Shown: positions 55,499 through 63,931, counted from the stretch's first letter. The stretch: 64,000 nucleotides of DNA from Polyangiaceae bacterium (GCA_015075635.1 JABTUA010000001.1:1488001-1552000); one strand, 5' to 3'. Translations and numbers: made by a program. Notes: generated by a model from the letters alone, not told the origin.

Positions 55499-57667
55499 TC
55501 ACTCGAACCAGACGAAGTCCGTCATCTTGTCGAACAGGAGCACCGTGTTGTGGCGCTCCTTCAGCGTGATCGTGCGCTGGGTCGAGTGGTTGAGCTCGTC
55601 CGGGTTCATGGTGTCGCCCAGCTCGACCTTCACCGCGTGGGGCCCCGCGGGGAGCGAGAAGCGCTCGATCGCGATGCTGTTGCCGTCGCCCCAGATGCCG
55701 CGCGGCTCGTAGGCGCGGCTGGAGATCTGCTCGCCGTCCACCGTCACGCGCAGGCGCACGCTGGCGCGTCGCCGCTCGCAGATCTGCTTCTGGCGCATGT
55801 GCGGCGGGAGCTTCGCCAGCTCCTCTGCGCTGGGTTCGCGGCAGTTCTCGCCGGCTTTGCCCGGGTGTTTGAACGAGATCACCAGCTTGGGGGCCGGGTC
55901 GTCCGGCGTGCGGTAGACGGCGGCGGTGCCGGCCCAGGTCACCAGCCCGAACAACGCGCTGAGCCCGAGGCCGGTCAGCAGGCGCGCCGGCAGGCTGGGC
56001 GGTCTGGCGCCCGCGCGGGCCACCTGCGCGGCGAAGTCCTTGGCCTCGGCCACCAGGCGGCCTCGCTGGGTGCGGAAGAGCTCGACCACGCGGACTCTGC
56101 TGGCGTCCACTTTGTCGGCGCGCAAGCTGGGCTCGCGCTTTCCGCTCATGCGCTCGGCCGTCCAGCGGTTGCCCTCGCGGTACATGCAGCTGCCCGGACC
56201 AGAGGCGACGATCAGCACGCCGCGCGCGCCTCGCCGGAGCGCACGCTCGACGCTGAGCGGGTGGATCCACCCCGCGCAGGGCACGCGCACCACGGCGTAG
56301 CCGGGGAGCTCGGCAGAGCGCGCGGTCTCGGCGTCCACTTCGAGGTGCGCGCCGGCGGACTCGCTGCAGACCAGCGCGAGGAACACCGGCTCCGTGGCGC
56401 CCAAGCCCTGGTCGACCAGCTCGTCGATGCGGTGGCGCTGCCGGATGCTGTCGAACCAGGTGAGGCCGATGCCCGCCGAGTCGCAGGAGCCGGCGCAAAT
56501 GCCGCAGCCGATGCACTTGCCGGGGTCGACGCTGGCCATGGCGGGGAAGGGCTTGTCGTCCGTCCGCTTCACCATCTGAATCGCGTCGTAGGGGCAGTCG
56601 TGATAACACTTCTCGCAGGCGTTGCAGCGCGCGGTAACGACCTCTGCGACCCGCGCGCGCCCCCGCGCCAGGTACCAGGGGATGGGCAGGAGCAGCGCGC
56701 CGGCGGCGAGCACGATGGCCCAGAGCGCGCCGCCGCCCAGGCGATCGGTGAGCCAGACGGGCGCCAGATACCACCAGTCGATGCTGAAGGCCTCGGGGCG
56801 AACGGCCATCTTGGCGGGACCCGCCGCGTCAGCGGGGAAGGCCGCGCTGACCACGGTGAGGGAGACCAAGACCCAGGCCGTCATCACCCGCCGGGTCAGG
56901 AACCAGGGGCGCGACAGGCGCGTGATGTGCAGCCAGAGCGCGATGCCCATCGCCAGCGGCAGCAGCATGTGCAGGAAGAACACCACGAAGAACAGGAGCG
57001 AGTTCAGCCGGTCGTCCACCAGGAACGAGCGCGAGAGCGGATCGGCGAAGATGGGCAGGGTGTCGAGCAGGTGGCCCGAGCCGAGGGCCACGAGCTGCCC
57101 GCGCTGATCCCAGACCAGCCAGTAGCCGAGCCAACCGTCGAGCCAGAGCAGGGCGAGCAGCGCCAGGCCCGTCACCCACGCGAGCCAGCGTGCCCCGCCG
57201 AAGCGTCGCTCGAAGAACAGCTTCACGGCGTGGATGAGCACGAACAGGAGCGCTGCGTCGGAGCTGTAGCGGTGCAGGCTGCGCACGAGCCCAGCGCCGA
57301 AGCGCTGCTGGCCCATGGCGACGACCGAGTCGTAGGCCAGGTGCACGCTGGTCCGGTACCAGAGCAGGAGCACGATGCCGGAGACGATGGCGGTGATCAG
57401 CGTGGTGTTGGCGATGGCGCCGGTCTGAGCCAGCGGGTTCAGCTCTACCGGGACGCCCCGATGGATCGCCGCGTCGAGGGCCTGGAACAGCCGGTTGCCG
57501 ACGCGGAGCGCGCGCTCGCCGCGCACCGGCGGCTCGATCCGCTCGCCGTCGTCGCGGATCACCGTGAGCGCGCGGACGGGTGACGTTACGTGAGCTTTGC
57601 TCGCGGACGCAGGCGACGCCTCCGTCGCCGCGCCCCCCACCGGTTCGGTCGGGGCGCTCGGGTCCAT
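55499..57667 (-). CDS. Cytochrome b / 2[4Fe-4S] ferredoxin / MvhD-like fusion
   Basis: A 722-residue membrane protein. Residues ~70-270 are a cytochrome b N-terminal-type four-helix domain with two His pairs for two b hemes (SLHRYSSDAALLFVLIHAVK; FLHMLLPLAMGIALWLHITR). After two more helices comes a bacterial ferredoxin domain with two four-Cys clusters (CNACEKCYHDCP, CIGCGICAGSC). Then an MvhD/HdrA-linked Fe-S-like domain (LVCSESAGAHL, VPCAGWIHP, GPGSCMYREGN), another helix, and a ~150-residue periplasmic-type tail. A quinol or low-potential donor route to the neighbouring reductase is likely. Confidence 0.82.
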   Translation of the reverse strand: MDPSAPTEPVGGAATEASPASASKAHVTSPVRALTVIRDDGERIEPPVRGERALRVGNRLFQALDAAIHRGVPVELNPLAQTGAIANTTLITAIVSGIVLLLWYRTSVHLAYDSVVAMGQQRFGAGLVRSLHRYSSDAALLFVLIHAVKLFFERRFGGARWLAWVTGLALLALLWLDGWLGYWLVWDQRGQLVALGSGHLLDTLPIFADPLSRSFLVDDRLNSLLFFVVFFLHMLLPLAMGIALWLHITRLSRPWFLTRRVMTAWVLVSLTVVSAAFPADAAGPAKMAVRPEAFSIDWWYLAPVWLTDRLGGGALWAIVLAAGALLLPIPWYLARGRARVAEVVTARCNACEKCYHDCPYDAIQMVKRTDDKPFPAMASVDPGKCIGCGICAGSCDSAGIGLTWFDSIRQRHRIDELVDQGLGATEPVFLALVCSESAGAHLEVDAETARSAELPGYAVVRVPCAGWIHPLSVERALRRGARGVLIVASGPGSCMYREGNRWTAERMSGKREPSLRADKVDASRVRVVELFRTQRGRLVAEAKDFAAQVARAGARPPSLPARLLTGLGLSALFGLVTWAGTAAVYRTPDDPAPKLVISFKHPGKAGENCREPSAEELAKLPPHMRQKQICERRRASVRLRVTVDGEQISSRAYEPRGIWGDGNSIAIERFSLPAGPHAVKVELGDTMNPDELNHSTQRTITLKERHNTVLLFDKMTDFVWFE

Positions 57668-57668
57668 C

Positions 57669-58745
57669 TCAGGCGGAGGGCTCCTGGACCAGCAGCTTGA
57701 GCGCGTCGACCAGCCAGCGCTCCTGGCGCTCGCCGAGCGTGAGCCGGTAGGCGACCTGCCCCAGCTTGTCCACGACGATGAACAGGTTGGCGTGGTCGAT
57801 CTCGCCGTTCATCGGGTTCTTCGAGCGAGCGATCTCCAAGGCGTCGAGGGTGGCATTCACCTTGGCCGGCTCGCCCCAGAGCAGGCGGTACTCCGGGGCC
57901 TTCACCTGGTAGCGGGCGGCCGTCTTCAGCATCACCGGCTGCTTGTCGTGCTCGGGGTTGAGCGTGACCGCGACCACGCGCACGATCTGGCGCTCCTCGG
58001 GGGTGAGCGCGTCGAGACCGCGCTTGAGCTGGCCCATGATCAGCGGGCAGGTGTGGAAGCAGGTGGCGTAGATGCCCGTGACCACGACCACGTTGCCTTT
58101 GAGCGAGGCGAGCTCGGTCTCGTCCCCGTTCTGGTCGAGCAGGGCGATCGCCGGAGCAGGCTTCGCCGTGCGGAGCTTTTGTGCGGGGAAGGGCGCGGCC
58201 GCCTGGGCGGTCTTCTCGCCCAGGCCGACCAGCGAGACCAGCGCCATGCTCACCAGGGCCGCCGCCGCGGCCAGGTACGGCAGCATGGCCCGGCGCCGGC
58301 TGCGCAGCGCCTCGCGCACCTGCTTGCCCCAGACCACCGCCAGGACGGCGCACATGGCCGCTGGCTGCGCCAGGAAGATGGCGATGTAGCTGGTCTCGAA
58401 CTCCCCGGTCTGCTGGTTCAGGCCGTAGCACCAGACGCGGAACTCCTCGGCGAAGGCGCCGACGCCGCTGTCGCTCTTCGGGATCACCAGCATCAGGAGC
58501 TGGAACAGGTCGAAGGAGAGCAGCACCGCCAGCATCAGCACCGGGAAGCGCCAGGACGAGAAGAAGACGTGCAGCGCCGCCAGCGGCCGCGGCAACCCCG
58601 AGGCGTCGTCCTTGGCCAGGGCGCTGGGCGCGAGGCGTCGCTCGGCCGCCTCGCAGCGCGCCCCAGCCGACTCCGCGGCGCGCTCCTGCCCCGAATCGCT
58701 GGGCGTTCCCTGGTCGGGGCGAGGTGTGTCCGCGGAGTTGGTCAT
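57669..58745 (-). CDS. SCO1/SenC-type copper chaperone with multi-helix N-terminus
   Basis: A 358-residue protein from ATG 58745; the longer frame before it overlaps the small subunit gene. The C-terminal ~170 residues are a SCO/thioredoxin-fold domain with copper or redox motif CFHTCP, TLNPEHDKQP and a distal His in GEIDHANLFIVV. SCO proteins deliver copper to CuA of subunit II. The N-terminal half has three transmembrane helices (FPVLMLAVLLSFDLFQLLML, IAIFLAQPAAMCAVLAVVWG, YLAAAAALVSMALVSLVGL), unusual for SCO. It lies one base upstream of the cytochrome b fusion gene. Confidence 0.85.
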   Translation of the reverse strand: MTNSADTPRPDQGTPSDSGQERAAESAGARCEAAERRLAPSALAKDDASGLPRPLAALHVFFSSWRFPVLMLAVLLSFDLFQLLMLVIPKSDSGVGAFAEEFRVWCYGLNQQTGEFETSYIAIFLAQPAAMCAVLAVVWGKQVREALRSRRRAMLPYLAAAAALVSMALVSLVGLGEKTAQAAAPFPAQKLRTAKPAPAIALLDQNGDETELASLKGNVVVVTGIYATCFHTCPLIMGQLKRGLDALTPEERQIVRVVAVTLNPEHDKQPVMLKTAARYQVKAPEYRLLWGEPAKVNATLDALEIARSKNPMNGEIDHANLFIVVDKLGQVAYRLTLGERQERWLVDALKLLVQEPSA

Positions 58746-58758
58746 GAGCGGGGTTCCT

Positions 58759-58932
58759 TCAACGGACGTGCCAGACGTCCGCGAGCGCCTTCCAGTTCGC
58801 GAAGTAATAGACGGCGAACGAGACGAGCAGGACCAGGGTGAGCACGAACGTGCCCGGGGCCTTGTGGGCCTCGTCACCGTGGTGGTCCGACTCCTTCTCG
58901 ATCACGTCTGCGGCTTTCTCTTGTTCAGCCAT
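58759..58932 (-). CDS. Small single-helix oxidoreductase subunit (57 aa)
   Basis: A 57-residue protein starting MAEQEKAADVIEKESDHHGD, with one transmembrane helix (PGTFVLTLVLLVSFAVYYFA) and a short tail ending DVWHVR. Coding is supported by position 12 bp downstream of subunit I, upstream of the SCO gene and on the same strand, and by GC-rich third positions. Small single-helix subunits are usual in heme-copper oxidoreductases (subunit IV or IIa). It falls below common gene-finder length limits. Confidence 0.8.
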   Translation of the reverse strand: MAEQEKAADVIEKESDHHGDEAHKAPGTFVLTLVLLVSFAVYYFANWKALADVWHVR

Positions 58933-58944
58933 GTTCCTGCCTCC

Positions 58945-60549
58945 TCACCAAGCCGTCATCTTGCCGTCGATCTTCTTGCCGAAGAACACGGCGAGCACCG
59001 TCGGGACGACGTACATCAAGAGGCCCGTGAAGGCGATGATGCCACCGATGCCGACCATCGCCAGCCACACGTGCACGCTGGCGTCGTAACCGGCGGCGTG
59101 CGTCGCGCCGGTGAACTCGATGTCCCAGTGGCGTCGCGAGACGCCGTAGGAGCCCGCGAACGACATGCCGAACGAAATCAGCACGATGCCCAGGGCGAAC
59201 ACGTAGGGCTGAGCCTTGCAGACGGCCCGGAGCGGGTACTCGCGGCGGAAGATCAGCGGGACCACGTAGTAGGTCACGGCCATGAACGCCAGCGTGGTGC
59301 CGCCCACCACCGTGGAGTGGAAGTGGCCGGGGATGCGCAGGGTGTTGTGGGCGATGATGTTGATCTGCTCGGTGCCCAGCGTCACGCCGGTGATGCCGCC
59401 GATGAAGCCGAAGATGATCAGGCTGAGGAAGAAGCCCGAGAACCCCGGGTTGCTCCAGGGCGCGGCGCCCAGCCAGCCGAACAGGCCCTTGTCGTGGCCC
59501 TGCTTGCGCAGCGCCACCTCGACGGAGGCCGGCACGGTGTAGCCGTGGATCATCGAGGCGAGCACGGCGAGGTACATCGCGTAGGAGGTGTTCCAGATCT
59601 TCCAGCCGGCGCTCACGCCCGGGTCGACCAACAGGTGATGGGCCGAGGCCAGGTTGATGAACAGGATGTAGAACAGGAAGGCGACGCGGGAGACGCCCTG
59701 GTTCAGCACCTTGCCGCCGACGGTGATGGCGCTGAGCAGGTACCAGACGCTGACCATCGCCGCGACGTTGATCTGTTGCGACGGGTGGCCCAGGCCCCAG
59801 AACACCAGGCGGTACACCGCCGAGTCCATGTTGGGGATGACGCCGAGGGCCCAGAGCCAGGTCGGGATGTAGATGGCGGCGCCGTGGAGCAGCGTAGCCA
59901 CCGCGATGATCCCGGCGGTGATGGCGCCGAACACCACCAAAGGCACCGAGCCCTTGTAGGTCTTGTCGCGCTTGGCGATGTAGATGGTGGCGAAGAAGTT
60001 GATCACGCCGATCAGCGTGCCGACCGCGAACAGGATGACGCCCAGGTAGTAGAGCTGGTGCGCCTTGAGCGGCGCGTACGACGTGAACATCACGTCGGCC
60101 TTGCCGGTGAGCACCATGGCCGCGACCAAACCGCCGCCCACGACCATCATCACGAAGCTCACCCAGGCCGCCGACGCCGACGCCAACCTGCTCTTCAAGA
60201 GCACCGTGCCGGCGAAGTAGAGCACCGCGATCTCGAAGAAGATGATCCAGAGGATCAGCATCGAGAGGCCGTGCAGCGTGACCAAGCGATAGTACCACTC
60301 CGCCGGGAGTAGGTGGACCGCGGGCCAGCGGGTGAGCGCGATGAGCAGCGCGGCGACGCCGCCGATGAGCAGGCAGACGACCGCCGCGACCGCGTTCAGC
60401 TGGATGAACTTCTGCGCCGTCAGATCGACGGTGAAGCCGGTGGTGCCGCAGATGCGGCTCATGCCCGGCAGGTGGTTGCCCTTGGGCTCGGCCGTGTCGG
60501 CCGGGGTCTCGGCGATTGCGCCTTCGACAGTGGGATCCATCGTCGTCAT
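58945..60549 (-). CDS. Heme-copper oxidoreductase subunit I, probably NO reductase-like
   Basis: A 534-residue, ~13-helix catalytic subunit. Heme and copper ligands visible: His93 (LVTLHGLSM), His255 in GHPSQQ, the CuB pair His304-His305 (ASAHHLLVDPG), and His409/His411 (PGHFHSTVVGG). In B-family oxygen reductases the helix VI motif is HPxxY with a His-Tyr crosslink; here position 259 is Gln. Loss of that Tyr is typical of NO-reducing members of the superfamily. Product likely N2O from NO; O2 reduction is the alternative if another Tyr serves. A CuA subunit II and Rrf2 regulator are encoded nearby. Confidence 0.9.
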   Translation of the reverse strand: MTTMDPTVEGAIAETPADTAEPKGNHLPGMSRICGTTGFTVDLTAQKFIQLNAVAAVVCLLIGGVAALLIALTRWPAVHLLPAEWYYRLVTLHGLSMLILWIIFFEIAVLYFAGTVLLKSRLASASAAWVSFVMMVVGGGLVAAMVLTGKADVMFTSYAPLKAHQLYYLGVILFAVGTLIGVINFFATIYIAKRDKTYKGSVPLVVFGAITAGIIAVATLLHGAAIYIPTWLWALGVIPNMDSAVYRLVFWGLGHPSQQINVAAMVSVWYLLSAITVGGKVLNQGVSRVAFLFYILFINLASAHHLLVDPGVSAGWKIWNTSYAMYLAVLASMIHGYTVPASVEVALRKQGHDKGLFGWLGAAPWSNPGFSGFFLSLIIFGFIGGITGVTLGTEQINIIAHNTLRIPGHFHSTVVGGTTLAFMAVTYYVVPLIFRREYPLRAVCKAQPYVFALGIVLISFGMSFAGSYGVSRRHWDIEFTGATHAAGYDASVHVWLAMVGIGGIIAFTGLLMYVVPTVLAVFFGKKIDGKMTAW

Positions 60550-60553
60550 GGGC

Positions 60554-61081
60554 TTACTCCGTCACGATGATCTTGCCGGTCATCTGGTGGTGTCCGATGC
60601 CGCAGAACTCGTTGCAGATGATCGGGAACTCGCCCGTCATCGTGGGGGTGATGGTGAGCACGTGGTCGTAGCCCGGCAGGATCTGGAAGTTCATGTTGAT
60701 GGGCAGGAGCGAGAAGCCGTGCTGGATGTCCATCGAGGACATGTGCAGCCGGTAGGTCTGCCCCTTGCGCAGCTTGATGATGGGGTAAAACGTCCACATC
60801 TGCGCTTGCAGGTAGGCGTCGCCGCCGGGCGCGGGCTCGACCACCGGGATGCCGCCTTTCTCGTCCACCTTGTTCGAGGCGACGAAGCTCTGGACGCGGG
60901 CGCCGAACTTCGCGGGCTCGACGGCGTAGGCTTCGCCGGTGCTGTTCTGCTTGCCCTTGAAGTGCCAGTACGGCATCGCCAGGGTGAGCACGATGCACCA
61001 GAGCAGCGCGAGCCCAATCCAGGCGCGCTCGGTCCCCGAGGGGGCCTTGAACCAATCTGCGGGCGGGGCTGTGATTCCCAT
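60554..61081 (-). CDS. CuA-containing subunit II
   Basis: A 175-residue cytochrome-oxidase-type subunit II with one transmembrane helix (AWIGLALLWCIVLTLAMPYW) and a cupredoxin domain. CuA ligands are complete: His in MDIQHGFSLLP, and CNEFCGIGHHQM supplying two Cys, His and Met. It accepts electrons from a soluble or lipid-anchored cytochrome c and passes them to subunit I. The lipo-cytochrome c at 63.4 kb is a candidate donor. It is 4 bp upstream of subunit I. Confidence 0.93.
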   Translation of the reverse strand: MGITAPPADWFKAPSGTERAWIGLALLWCIVLTLAMPYWHFKGKQNSTGEAYAVEPAKFGARVQSFVASNKVDEKGGIPVVEPAPGGDAYLQAQMWTFYPIIKLRKGQTYRLHMSSMDIQHGFSLLPINMNFQILPGYDHVLTITPTMTGEFPIICNEFCGIGHHQMTGKIIVTE

Positions 61082-61091
61082 TGGTCTCTCC

Positions 61092-61241
61092 TCAGGGCAA
61101 GAGCGCGGGCTTCAGGTTCTGGAGCTCGACCAAGCCCCAGACCGTGTAAGAGATGATTGGCAGCAAGACCCCGAGGGCGAGCAGCAGCCAGGGGTTGTCG
61201 AGCAGTCTCTGAATCGGATGTGTCTGCTCTGGTTCAGCCAT
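61092..61241 (-). CDS. Small single-helix membrane subunit (49 aa)
   Basis: Forty-nine residues beginning MAEPEQTHPIQRLLDNP, with one helix (WLLLALGVLLPIISYTVWGL). The start codon overlaps the end of the upstream HCO-like gene by eight bases and the gene ends 10 bp before subunit II. It resembles the tiny IIa/CbaD-type subunits of ba3-like enzymes, which supply the helix missing from short subunit II proteins. Confidence 0.8.
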   Translation of the reverse strand: MAEPEQTHPIQRLLDNPWLLLALGVLLPIISYTVWGLVELQNLKPALLP

Positions 61242-62784
61242 TTGACCCTCCAGTCCTCTGATTGAGTTCGAATCGATCCCCCGCTCCGGCGCGGGTCGAG
61301 CTTTGGGCGTGGGCCGGCGCGGGCACCAGGAACGAGCCCGGGCCCACGAGCTCCCAGGCCGAGACCTGGGCGCGCTGGCGACGCAGGAACGCGCCCACCA
61401 CGATGCCAAGGAAGAGCAGGCCGGCGACGATGGCCAAGAGGCCGCCCAGGCCCATCACGCCGAGGCCCAGCTTCTGCCAGACGCTGTGCGCGTTCTGCTC
61501 GGCGCCGTAGAGCTTGCGCCCCATGCCGTGCGCGCCCGCCAGCGCGAAGCCGACGGCGAACACGCTCTGCCCGACGCCGAACAGCGCGGGTTGCAGGTGC
61601 GCCGCGCGGCGCGCGAGCCGCGAGTCGCGCACCGGCACGCCGACCACCTCGAGCAGCGGGTAGCTCGCCGCCATGAACGCCACCGTCACGCCGCCGATGG
61701 AGGCGTGATAGTGGGCCGGGATCATCGTGGTGGAGCCTCGGATCAGGGCGCCCAGGATCCAGCCCAGCGTCGTCAGGCCGGCGCTGGCGAAGAAGCCGAT
61801 CAGGCGCGGGTCGCGCAGATCCGCGCGGGAGAGCGTGCCGTCGCGGAAGCCGCGCACCACCGCCGCGACGCACAGCACGAGTAGGATCGAGGCTGGAGGG
61901 AAGATCCCCCAGCGCATCAAGAGTGTGAAGCCCTCGCGCGCCGCGACGTCCTGCATGCCGCTCGCCGCCAGCAAAGGCGCCAAGGTCCAGGGCAAGAGCA
62001 ACAGGCCGAAGAGCGCCGCGGCGACGTTGCGCGAGACCGGCGAGCGGCCGAGCACGCCGGAGAGCAGGATCAACCAGACGCTCAGCATGGCGGCGGTGCT
62101 CGCGAGCTGAAGCACGTGCCCGCCGCCCCAGTTGCCGAGCTCGTAGAGGGTGGCGGGGTCGAGCCCGCTCGGGCGCCGGAGCCAGGTGGCGGCGAAGGTC
62201 AGCGCCGCGATGCACAGCGCGATGCCGGTGGTGCGGAGCCCGGGCACGGCGGCCGCCGGGACGGAGAGCACGCTGCCGGGGACGGGCTCGCTCGGCAGGA
62301 GCCGGCGATCGACCACACTGACCAAAACACCGGCGGCGAAGACCAAGAGTCCAGCGCCGAAGGACCAGTGGTCGATGACGGGTACGTAGTTTGCAAGGAT
62401 CGGCTGGGCCCCAGGTGCGGCCGCGGCGACGAGCAGCATGAGCACACCCAACGCGGAGACGTACACGCCGGCTCGGCTCGCGAGCGAGCTTCGCCCCGGG
62501 CGTGGCAGCAAGAAGAGCAGCGCCGCCGCGAACGCGTAGACCCAGACCAGGAGCGAGAGATCGACGTGGACGACCAGGCAGCGACGGAAGAACGCGGGGT
62601 CAGTGACCAGGCGAGAGAACACCGGCGCGCGCGCCACGACCAAGAGCAGCGCCAGCACGCCGGACAGGAGCAGCGAGCCGACGGCGAGCAAGACCCAACG
62701 GCGGGCTCCGGCAGCCTCGGGCGACTCGCTGTGACTTCGTTCGATCATGGCCGGGATCTCGGCGGGCTTGATGTCTATGGACAT
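61234..62784 (-). CDS. HCO superfamily-like membrane protein lacking the CuB His pair
   Basis: A 516-residue protein with ~12 helices. It keeps some heme-ligand positions of subunit I proteins: His73 (VVHVDLSLLVW), His223 (NWGGGHVLQLAST) and His358/His360 (MIPAHYHASIGGVTVAFM). The HH pair expected on helix VII is absent; that region reads RWGIFPPASILLVL. It may be a heme-only partner of the reductase, an electron-transfer subunit, or a divergent catalytic subunit. It is the first gene of the operon and divergent from the Rrf2 regulator. Confidence 0.75.
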   Translation of the reverse strand: MSIDIKPAEIPAMIERSHSESPEAAGARRWVLLAVGSLLLSGVLALLLVVARAPVFSRLVTDPAFFRRCLVVHVDLSLLVWVYAFAAALLFLLPRPGRSSLASRAGVYVSALGVLMLLVAAAAPGAQPILANYVPVIDHWSFGAGLLVFAAGVLVSVVDRRLLPSEPVPGSVLSVPAAAVPGLRTTGIALCIAALTFAATWLRRPSGLDPATLYELGNWGGGHVLQLASTAAMLSVWLILLSGVLGRSPVSRNVAAALFGLLLLPWTLAPLLAASGMQDVAAREGFTLLMRWGIFPPASILLVLCVAAVVRGFRDGTLSRADLRDPRLIGFFASAGLTTLGWILGALIRGSTTMIPAHYHASIGGVTVAFMAASYPLLEVVGVPVRDSRLARRAAHLQPALFGVGQSVFAVGFALAGAHGMGRKLYGAEQNAHSVWQKLGLGVMGLGGLLAIVAGLLFLGIVVGAFLRRQRAQVSAWELVGPGSFLVPAPAHAQSSTRAGAGDRFELNQRTGGSNG

Positions 62785-62842
62785 CGTGGTCTATTGATGG
62801 GGTAGGTTTCAACGCTGGGTTTTTTGCGGAGTGACATCGATC
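62785..62842. promoter_or_regulatory. Divergent promoter region between Rrf2 gene and reductase operon
   Basis: Only 58 bp separate the two start codons, so both promoters and the probable Rrf2 operator must lie here or inside the gene starts. On the minus strand a TTGAAA box is visible at about 62808-62813, but no good -10 follows at ideal spacing. I could not identify a palindrome like the NsrR site. Confidence 0.45.
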
Positions 62843-63328
62843 ATGCGGAAGTCAGCCAAGCCCGCCGGCAAGCGCCGGCTCGGGGTCGTCGCACGCGAAG
62901 GGATTGCGCCCTTGTCCCAGACCGCCGAGTACGCGCTGCGCGCGATGACGCGCCTGGCTCAACAGGGCGACCAGCCTGCGCTCCGCGCCACCGACCTCGC
63001 GGTCGATACGCACGTGCCGGTGCACTATCTGTCGAAGGTGCTCCGGCGGCTGGTGGCGGCGGGCCTGCTCACCTCGCAGAAGGGCCACGGCGGCGGCTTC
63101 GCGCTCTCGCGGCCGGCCTCGCAGATCCGCTTCGCCGACGTGCTGGGCGCCATGGGCGAGGCGCCGGTCGGCGGGCGCTGTGCCTTCGGTTGGGGCAACT
63201 GCGACGCGAAGCGGCCTTGCCCGCTCCACCCCGCTTGGTCCGTCTTGAACGACGCGCTTCAGAGCTGGGCGAGCCGGACCACGCTCGCCGACGTTTCGAG
63301 CGCTCCCGAGCGCAAGCGCCGCGGCTGA
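62843..63328 (+). CDS. Rrf2-family Fe-S transcriptional regulator (NsrR/IscR-like)
   Basis: One hundred and sixty-one residues from ATG 62843, with GGAGTGA upstream (GTG 62831 is possible). The winged helix-turn-helix is typical of Rrf2 (SQTAEYALRAMTRLA, VPVHYLSKVLRRLVAAGLL, GHGGGFALSRPA). Three cysteines (C113, C120, C126: CAFGWGNC and RPCPLHPAW) match the cluster-binding spacing. NsrR, RsrR and IscR belong here and sense NO, redox or cluster status. Facing the reductase operon across 58 bp, it very likely controls it. An exact operator was not recognised. Confidence 0.9.
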   Translation: MRKSAKPAGKRRLGVVAREGIAPLSQTAEYALRAMTRLAQQGDQPALRATDLAVDTHVPVHYLSKVLRRLVAAGLLTSQKGHGGGFALSRPASQIRFADVLGAMGEAPVGGRCAFGWGNCDAKRPCPLHPAWSVLNDALQSWASRTTLADVSSAPERKRRG

Positions 63329-63365
63329 CCGCGGCGCCGGCGCTTCCGAGCGGGAGCCACGGAAA

Positions 63366-63776
63366 TCACTTCTTCATGCCGCGGATGAGCTTGACCAGCC
63401 CGTCCGCCAGGGCGTCCTTGCCCCGGAGGTCCGGGTTGCCGGGCATCGCGGCGCTCTTGCCCACGGCCGCGCCGCCCTCGACGATCGCCTTCTTGAGCTC
63501 GTCGTCCTTGACCGAGTCCTGCCAGGCCGCCTCGGTGAAGTTGCGGGGCTTCGGCGTCAGCGCCGAGCCGCCGGGACCGTCGCCGCCGCCGGCCTCGCCG
63601 TGGCACACGACGCACTTCATCTTGTAATACGCCTTGGGGTCGTCGCCGCCGCCCGCGGCGGCGGTGGCCGCGCCGGTGGTTGCGCCCACCGCGCCGCCCG
63701 AAGCCTTGTCTTCCTTGCTGCAGCCCACGCTCAAGAGCAGCGCGCCGCTCGCGACCAGAACAATCCGAAAGTCCAT
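63366..63776 (-). CDS. Lipid-anchored mono-heme cytochrome c
   Basis: One hundred and thirty-six residues from ATG 63776, with GGAGGA nine bases upstream. The signal ends in lipobox LSVGC, followed by an Ala/Gly/Thr-rich linker. A single class-I heme site CVVCHGEAGGGDGPGG lies at ~55, with distal Met likely in SAAMPGNPDL. It is a plausible electron donor to the CuA subunit. It is transcribed on the same strand as the reductase operon but lies beyond the Rrf2 gene. Confidence 0.88.
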   Translation of the reverse strand: MDFRIVLVASGALLLSVGCSKEDKASGGAVGATTGAATAAAGGGDDPKAYYKMKCVVCHGEAGGGDGPGGSALTPKPRNFTEAAWQDSVKDDELKKAIVEGGAAVGKSAAMPGNPDLRGKDALADGLVKLIRGMKK

Positions 63777-63931
63777 GATGTTCAATTCCTCCGAGTACTC
63801 CCGCCCGGCGCGACTTCTTACGCCAAAGCGAGCGGCCTGTGGGGCCGCGGGGGCACCCTAGCTGACAAGCGTCAGGAGTTGGGAGGCTTCGCTGGCGCCG
63901 GCCCGAAACCCGCGGATAATCGAGCCAATCC

